Below, in pieces: positions 58,701 through 64,000 of a DNA stretch of 64,000 nucleotides. The notes under the pieces are model-generated. The model saw only the letters and a program-made list of their open reading frames with translations. It had not been told where the DNA came from and did no database searches. The stretch's first letter is position 1, and every line of letters starts with the position of its first letter. The stretch covers positions 1,116,001-1,180,000 of the forward strand of contig JAMWBK010000003.1 of NCBI GenBank assembly GCA_029953675.1, given 5' to 3'. A program made the position numbers and the translations under genes. Origin of the DNA: Rhodosorus marinus. Lineage: Eukaryota; Rhodophyta; Stylonematophyceae; Stylonematales; Stylonemataceae.

Positions 58701-59413
58701 GTGACGCTTAAAGAATTTTTTTGTATGCCAAACCCCTCGACTCCTGAAAAAAATCACCCTATGAAAAACCCCCCGTTTTCAACCATGAAATTGGGAAACC
58801 TAAAGAAATGTCCCAGAAGAAACCTCGTCTTTCGAAGGCCAGGAGAGACGAAAATGGAAAGGTTCGAGAACGGAATGCAAATTGCCCACCATGGGGTTAA
58901 TTATATCTAGTTTTAGAATTAGCTGTATGGACCAGAAACTCACGGGAGGGGGGGGTTGAATTTCGTTTCGAATGGGGTTCACGTCGGACGGGTTCCGGGG
59001 AAGAAGATGGGCTGGAGATATATATCGGTCTGGAGGTGAATGGAATTTCTAAGTGTAGTTTTGTGGAAGTTGAACAATTTTTCTTGGGGGGTTTGGCAAG
59101 GGAAACAGGAGAGAGGTCTTTTTTCATTTAAGGAGGAGGGTTGGACAGAGTTGCAAGTTGTGGATTTGGATTTGGTCTGATCCTCGGTATTTCTTGAGGA
59201 AAGGAGGGAGATCAGATTCGGGTGGTTTGTGGCGGATCCGTGTGGCAGTGCTGGAAGGAGGTGTGATAGGATATGTTAGAGTTGGTCGTGGCGGGGATGA
59301 TCTGATTTGGTTGGTTTTGAAAAGTTTTTTTTTCGTAATTCAGAGTTTGGAGGGAGTGAGTTCGTGCTTTTTGTTGTTGGCTTTGCTGAGATCGGATCTG
59401 CTGGAGTGGAAAG
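55768..59413. other. Gene-poor region, 3.6 kb
   Basis: No supported gene. Two copies of a segment like ggagtgcacacgcctttcac lie at about 57240-57266 and 57358-57384. The plus strand is C/A-rich near 58440-58560, with a run of nine to ten C near 58530, and again near 58720-58800. From about 58950 to the next gene it is strongly G/T-rich. The last 280 bp are probably the leader of the TPR-Tic22-like gene. Confidence 0.55.
57238..57384. repeat. Pair of degenerate direct repeats
   Basis: Two segments about 117 bp apart share ggagtgc, acac, ccttt and cacacgcat with a few mismatches. On the reverse strand both read as MRVKGV followed by TP, so an old tandem duplication, coding or not, is likely. 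Confidence 0.4.
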
Positions 59414-61789
59414 ATGGTTGAGAACGCGGAAGCAACGGAGGCTGTTGTAAGCGGTGAGAACTCTACAAAGGTAAGTCGTCTGAGTTATCAAGCTGCTTCT
59501 GTTTGGTTTTCTGTTGTCTCTTCATCTTTGGGTAATCGAGGTCGATTATAACACTGTCGTGGAAGGAGTTTTCGAGCTCTCCCGATTTTGGAGATCGTGA
59601 GTTCTAGTGTATTCTGACCTGTGCTTTTTTGGCTTTAAAAATTTTTCATTTAGGGAATGAGTCGGGCTGTGAAGGATCTTAGGGATGCTGGTAATGCTCA
59701 CGTGGCCAAGGGAGCTTGGTCGCGGGCTATTAACTGCTACAACAAGGCAATAGAGCTTGATGGAAACAGTGCACCCCTTTTCAGCAACCGCGCTGCGGCA
59801 GAATACCTGAACCAAGCGTATGATGCTGCATTTGAGGATTCTTTAAAGGCGATCTCCATTGATCCAACGTGGTGGAAGGGCTATAAATGGAAGGGTCTGT
59901 CGTTGATAAAGCTCAAGCGCTGGGTGGAAGCTGTAGAAGTCCTGGAGAAAGCTTGTGAGCAGTTTTCCGATGTTGCTGAACTCAACGAGAATCTGGAGAC
60001 TGCGAGGAACGAACTGGAACATGCCCAGAACTTGCTCTACGTTCTTCCGGGTCCGGAGATGATGAAGAAGCTTGATGGAATTCCCGTGTTCATTGTTACA
60101 GATGAACAGGGACAACCCTTCTTCATAACATACGAAGACGGACAGCAGGTAGGTGGCGCTGGGTCTCGTGTACTTCCGCGCCGTTTCGAAAAACTATCTT
60201 TCTGACCTGCCGTTCCGGCTCATGTCCAACTAGGTTTGTACATTTTATTTCCAACACAGCGATGCGGTTTCAACCTTGGATTGGATCAAAGAGGAGAACC
60301 CGTCTCTGGGAGAGAGGGCTGTGGTTGTAGTGATTTCTCTCTCGCAAGCTTTTCAAATGGCGCAAGACACACAGCAGCAGTACCAGAAGGAGGAGGAAGC
60401 CGCGGCTGCCAAGAAGGCGGCAGAAGCGGAGACGCAAGGTGAAGAAAATGCTGTGGAGAATGGGGAAAATGAGAAGCCTGCCGGGGAGGAACCGGCTCCC
60501 GAAACGCAGGAGGCGGAGAGCAAACCCTCTGCAACTACAGAAGAGAGTACAGGTGATGCTGAGATAGCTGCTGGTGCGGTTGAACCCAAGGCCGGTGGCG
60601 AAGATGCTGAGAAAGCGAAGGATGATGACGTGCTGGATGCTGATGTTCCCTTGGCGTTCCAGTTCCGACCGGAACTCAGTCAGGTTGGTATCCCACTAGA
60701 GAAATTACGACATGGAGGAATTGGCTCCGCTACCAGGCTGGGGGCGTGTTTGAAGTGTACTGCGCGCGCTGAACTGATTCCTCCTGATCTGCTCACCGCT
60801 CCAGGTTGAGGCGGCTGTCGAACTTCACAACAACGAGAGTTTGAGAAAGCTTTTCAAACCAGAGTTGTCTGAGGAGAGTACAGAAGGGCAGGGCAAAGAG
60901 GGCGGAGAGGAGTCCAAGGATGAAAAGGAGGACTCCGCCAAAGTTGCTGACTCGCCGGTTACACCAGATGTCGAGGAACCCAAGAAGGAAGAAGCCGAAC
61001 CGGTTGCGGAAACGGAGACAGCAGAGGCAGAAAAACCCGAGGACGTGGCTGCGGCTGATGCGGATCCAAACGAAGAGGAGGTCACTGTTGATAACTTCAA
61101 CGGAATCCCGATCTTCCAGGCAAGAGGATTGACGCTCTTGCTTAGTGGCAAGCGGTTTATTCCTCTGTTTTTCTCGAAGAAGGACCTCGAGGACGCTTGG
61201 ATACAGCTCAACAAGACGGTCACCGAGGGTATTCCTGAAGAGACTGAAATTGACGTCGGGACTCTGGAGGAGGTGCTGCGACGCATGGTCGACGGAGACG
61301 CCAAGGAGTTTGAGAACGTGATTTTTGTTCCCACTCACAAGTCATTGGAGAAGGTCGGCCGGTAAGGATTGGTTGCACGTTCTAAGATGGGAAGTTTCTA
61401 GCTTTCTCTACTGACCGGGTTGGTTTTGTTCAATATCTTCCAGCGACTTCCCTCTGGATCACTTGACAAACTCAGCATTTTTCGGAAGAAAAAAGATGAG
61501 CGCTTTTGTCGAGGCGAAGAAGATAGCCGCTGTCGGCGGAAGCAAAGAAGCCGTGAGAGAAGCGATTCAGAAGGAGCTTATCCAGCGAGTTGATAAGGAG
61601 AGATATGCCGAGCAGTTGGATAGTATTTCGAAATCCGTGAAGAAGCCAGTGATTAACAAGCCCATCGCATCGAAAGCGGCGGTGAAGCCGAGGAAGAAGA
61701 GAGATCCCCTCGCTGCGAGAACTGCGCAGGTCAGCGCAGCGGCCTCAACACCAGACGCGCCAAGTGATAATACGCCGGCATCGTCGTAG
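59414..61789 (+). CDS. TPR domain fused to a Tic22-like domain
   Basis: Five exons join in phase (59414-59470, 59654-60148, 60234-60683, 60805-61361, 61444-61789) to give 634 residues. Residues about 25-145 are three TPR repeats like those of Hsp70/Hsp90 co-chaperones (RDAGNAHVAKGAWSRAINCY, LFSNRAAAEYLNQAYDAAFE, YKWKGLSLIKLKRWVEAVEV). Residues about 165-235 (LDGIPVFIVTDEQGQPFFIT, then LDWIKEENPSLGERAVVVVI) and about 400-510 (NFNGIPIFQARG, RFIPLFFSKKDLEDAWIQLN) are two halves of a Tic22-type fold. Very acidic insertions separate them (about 245-320 and 345-400). Tic22 is normally an intermembrane-space chaperone of plastid import; here no transit peptide is visible, and TPRs suggest a cytosolic role. 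The C-terminal region is basic. Confidence 0.82.
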
Positions 61790-62982
61790 ACCTGCATTCG
61801 GCTGCTCTAAAGCGAGGGCGTCTCTTACCGCGTTCGGGTTTGCTTTCTAAAAGCCAAGGCCCTGAACGCGCAGCACTATTTTGTCCAGATAGACAGTGCT
61901 TATGCTCCGAGGCGAGACGGGATTTTGCGTTGCTGGCGCAATGGACACGGGTGACTAGGGAAGCCTTGGCTTCGTTACCAAGGCCTTGCTCCTGAAATTT
62001 GAACAACCTCTCACAACGTGTAAGAAAATAAACTATCCTATTGCCCAGCAGATCTTTGGGAATATGCCTAGCTTTTGTGTAAACTGAACAAACCCCGGCC
62101 GCGTCCCATTCAGAGCTTTACAATGTTGAAATCCCCCCTTTTGCCCAACGTGATTTTCAAACAGGCCTAATTAGTAATGATATTTAAGAATATATTACAA
62201 ACAAATTGGGAGTCATCCCCCCCGGTGTCAATTCGCACAGTTTTCCCTGCGAAAAGCTGACTCGATATGTGCGAGCGCTGACTGCCGGCCATCGGGGGAA
62301 GCAAGCAATGATTGATATAAAAACCAGCACCGTAGTAGCTAATCAGAGAGCGGAGATGCACAGACCAGCGCAAAATCAGCAAAGAATTTACAGAACAGCA
62401 CGCGCAATGGAAAGCCGTCCCAACCCAATTGTCCGTAAAACCATGGCAACTGATCCACATCAATCAAGTGGCAGAGTATCTTGCAACTACTTAGCAGAGC
62501 AAATACCCAGACCGATTGACTTTCCATATCAATGAACTTACCCCGATCTTTATCAGAAGCGTCGAAATGAGAATGTTGTCCCAATACCAGCACGCAACAC
62601 CCACCCCACCTCCCCCCTCGCTCGTCACCGTTGGGATCGGTGGGTAGCACCGTTCGGGAGGGTCAATAGAATCCTATTGGATGAAATATTTTCTCATTGG
62701 GGGGCCCAATGGGAATACTTTCGTTGAACGTCAATGAGTTAGGGAGGGTTTTCAAGGACTTATTAGTAGAAGGATGAAGTGAAAGAGGGTGAGGAGAGGA
62801 AGGGCGGTGAGTGCTGATGAGGATTGAAATATCAGCTAGGAGGACAAAACCTGGATTGTGGTAATTAGGGGTTCTTGGATGCGTAGGAGGTTTTATTGGG
62901 CGTGGGGAGGGGCAGGATTGCGAGGTTTGACACGAGTCGGGAGGAGTTGAGTTGATTTATTTACTTTTGTGTGTTTATTTCG
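61790..62982. other. Intergenic, 1.2 kb
   Basis: No gene seen. The plus strand is C/A-rich around 62100-62630 and strongly G/T-rich from about 62690 to the next start, the promoter-type switch. Confidence 0.5.
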
Positions 62983-64000
62983 ATGGAGCAGGATAGCGAT
63001 TTGATGAGCGCGATTTATGCTCATCTTAGACGAGCAGGATTGGATCGAGCCTGTACAGTTTTGAGGAAGGCTGGTGTTAAGGTGCGGTTCTTACAAGTTT
63101 GATTTTGTCTGGATGATCTGATGATACTTGGGGTTCGCCTTACTGAAGTTTGCTCTGCTCCTTGGCTTTTCTTTTTGTTCCGTAGGAGCCGACAGAAGAT
63201 GGAGAATCATTGCTCGAGATGTGGAGGAAGCGAAAGCTGAGTACTGACGAAGGGGAGAGACCGGGGAAGAAGGTGAAGAAGAGTGAGAGTGAGGACGACA
63301 GTGAAATGTCTGACTCTGAGGATAGTAGTGCATCCGATAGCGATGATGAGGAGAGCGGCGAGGGCGAGGCTACGACTGGAGATATCTCTAGAAAGCGGGG
63401 CCGAGACGAAGAAGAAAGCGATGAAGACGGCAGCAGCGAAGATGGAAGCGACGAAGAGGAGAGCAGTGAAGAAGGTAGCGATGAGGATGAAAGTGACGAT
63501 GATAGCAGTAAGGAAGAAAGCAGCAATGAAAGCGATGAATCCAGCGTGGAGGAGAAGGGCAAGAGGAAGCAGGAAAATGCCAAGGAAGAAGAATCCAGTA
63601 GCGAGGAGGAGAGTAGCGACGCAGATGATGAAAGCGATGCGGAAGAGAGCGAGGAAGAGAGTGGAAAAGATATAAGCGATGAGGAAGAAAGTAGTGATGA
63701 CAGCGGCAGTGGCGATGAGGAAGAAGATGGGGACGAGGATAGCAGCAGTGATGACGAGGAAGAAGATAAGCACAAGGATAGCAGCACTAGTGATGAGGAA
63801 GAAGACAAGGACGCGGATAGCAGCAGCAGTGGTGAGGCAGAAGATGGGGACGAGGATAGCAGCAGTAGTAATGAGGAAGAGGATAAGGACGAGGATAGCA
63901 GTAGTAGTGATGAGGAAGAAGACAAGGACGAGGATAGCAGCAGTAGTAATGAGGAAGAGGATAAGGACGAGGATAGCAGTAGTAATGATGAGGAAGAAGA
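62983..64000 (+). CDS. Nopp140/SRP40-like nucleolar phosphoprotein, partial at the window end
   Basis: Exon 1 (62983-63081) encodes a LisH dimerisation motif (LMSAIYAHLRRAGLDRACTV), and exon 2 starts at 63186 and runs off the window. LisH followed by a very long Ser/Asp/Glu-rich, CK2-type tract (about residues 60-305 here) is the layout of Nopp140/NOLC1, which binds box C/D and H/ACA snoRNPs and RNA polymerase I in the nucleolus. Basic islands (KRKLSTDEGERPGKKVKK, KGKRKQENAKEE) are present. From about 63700 the DNA becomes a tandem repeat of a 39-bp unit encoding EEEDKDEDSSSS-like blocks. The expected C-terminal SRP40 domain lies beyond the window, so the name rests on the N-terminal half. 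Confidence 0.75.
63700..64000. repeat. Tandem 39-bp acidic/serine coding repeat
   Basis: Seven or so imperfect units of about 39 bp (gaggaagaagacaaggacga and gatagcagcagtagtaat form one unit) continue to the window edge inside the Nopp140-like exon. Units differ at a few codons (GAC/AAC, Ser/Asn). The reverse complement gives a spurious poly-Ser frame. Confidence 0.85.

Noticed and set aside
60353-61334. Reverse serine/alanine-rich frames
   Set aside because: They are complements of the Glu/Lys-rich insertions in the TPR-Tic22-like gene.
63140-63925. Long reverse frame encoding almost pure serine and leucine
   Set aside because: It is the complement of the acidic/serine repeat of the Nopp140-like gene; low complexity, no start context and no splice partner.

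Overview
This is a nuclear window from a photosynthetic eukaryote. Its genes are split by short GT-AG introns (about 52-100 nt, one of 317 nt). It encodes RNA polymerase I, Sec61 gamma, a gamma-secretase subunit and a meiotic MutS homologue. It also holds a plastid-type ribosomal protein L17 behind a transit-peptide-like exon, a Tic22-like protein and a monofunctional ThiD. Together these point to an alga; a red or related primary-plastid alga is my best guess, but the sequence alone does not settle it. I saw no CRISPR array, rRNA, tRNA or bacterial-type operon. Exon junctions quoted below were joined by hand and checked for phase.

Layout. 1-5.3 kb holds no convincing gene, only possible retroelement debris. 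5.3-19.1 kb is a forward run: C-5 sterol desaturase, METTL21-like methyltransferase, a coiled-coil protein resembling augmin subunit 7, plastid L17, and a very large unidentified helical-repeat protein. 19.7-23.2 kb has two reverse genes: a longin-like protein and a TPR co-chaperone. 23.2-27.5 kb is mostly non-coding, with two small candidate genes. 27.5-36.2 kb has an orphan Gln-rich protein, a PP1-docking ankyrin protein, GNA1, ThiD (reverse) and APH-1. 36.5-49.4 kb has RNA polymerase I subunit 2 (reverse), a nucleotidyltransferase-JmjC fusion, a Gfd2-like DEDDh exonuclease (reverse), a small MITE, Sec61 gamma, and a zinc finger-PHD-PHD-GNAT protein (reverse). 50.4-55.8 kb has MSH5 and a Shewanella-like phosphatase. 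After a 3.6-kb gap come a TPR/Tic22-like fusion and the start of a Nopp140-like nucleolar protein that runs off the end.

The genes are unrelated housekeeping and regulatory functions, as expected for a compact eukaryotic genome with independently transcribed genes. The most unusual features are domain fusions (nucleotidyltransferase with JmjC; TPR with Tic22-like), an L17 gene whose first intron sits exactly at the ancestral start methionine, several perfect short-loop hairpins (two inside coding exons and one across a stop codon), a 127-bp MITE with a recoverable empty site, and a strong strand-composition switch (C/A-rich to G/T-rich) in front of most genes.
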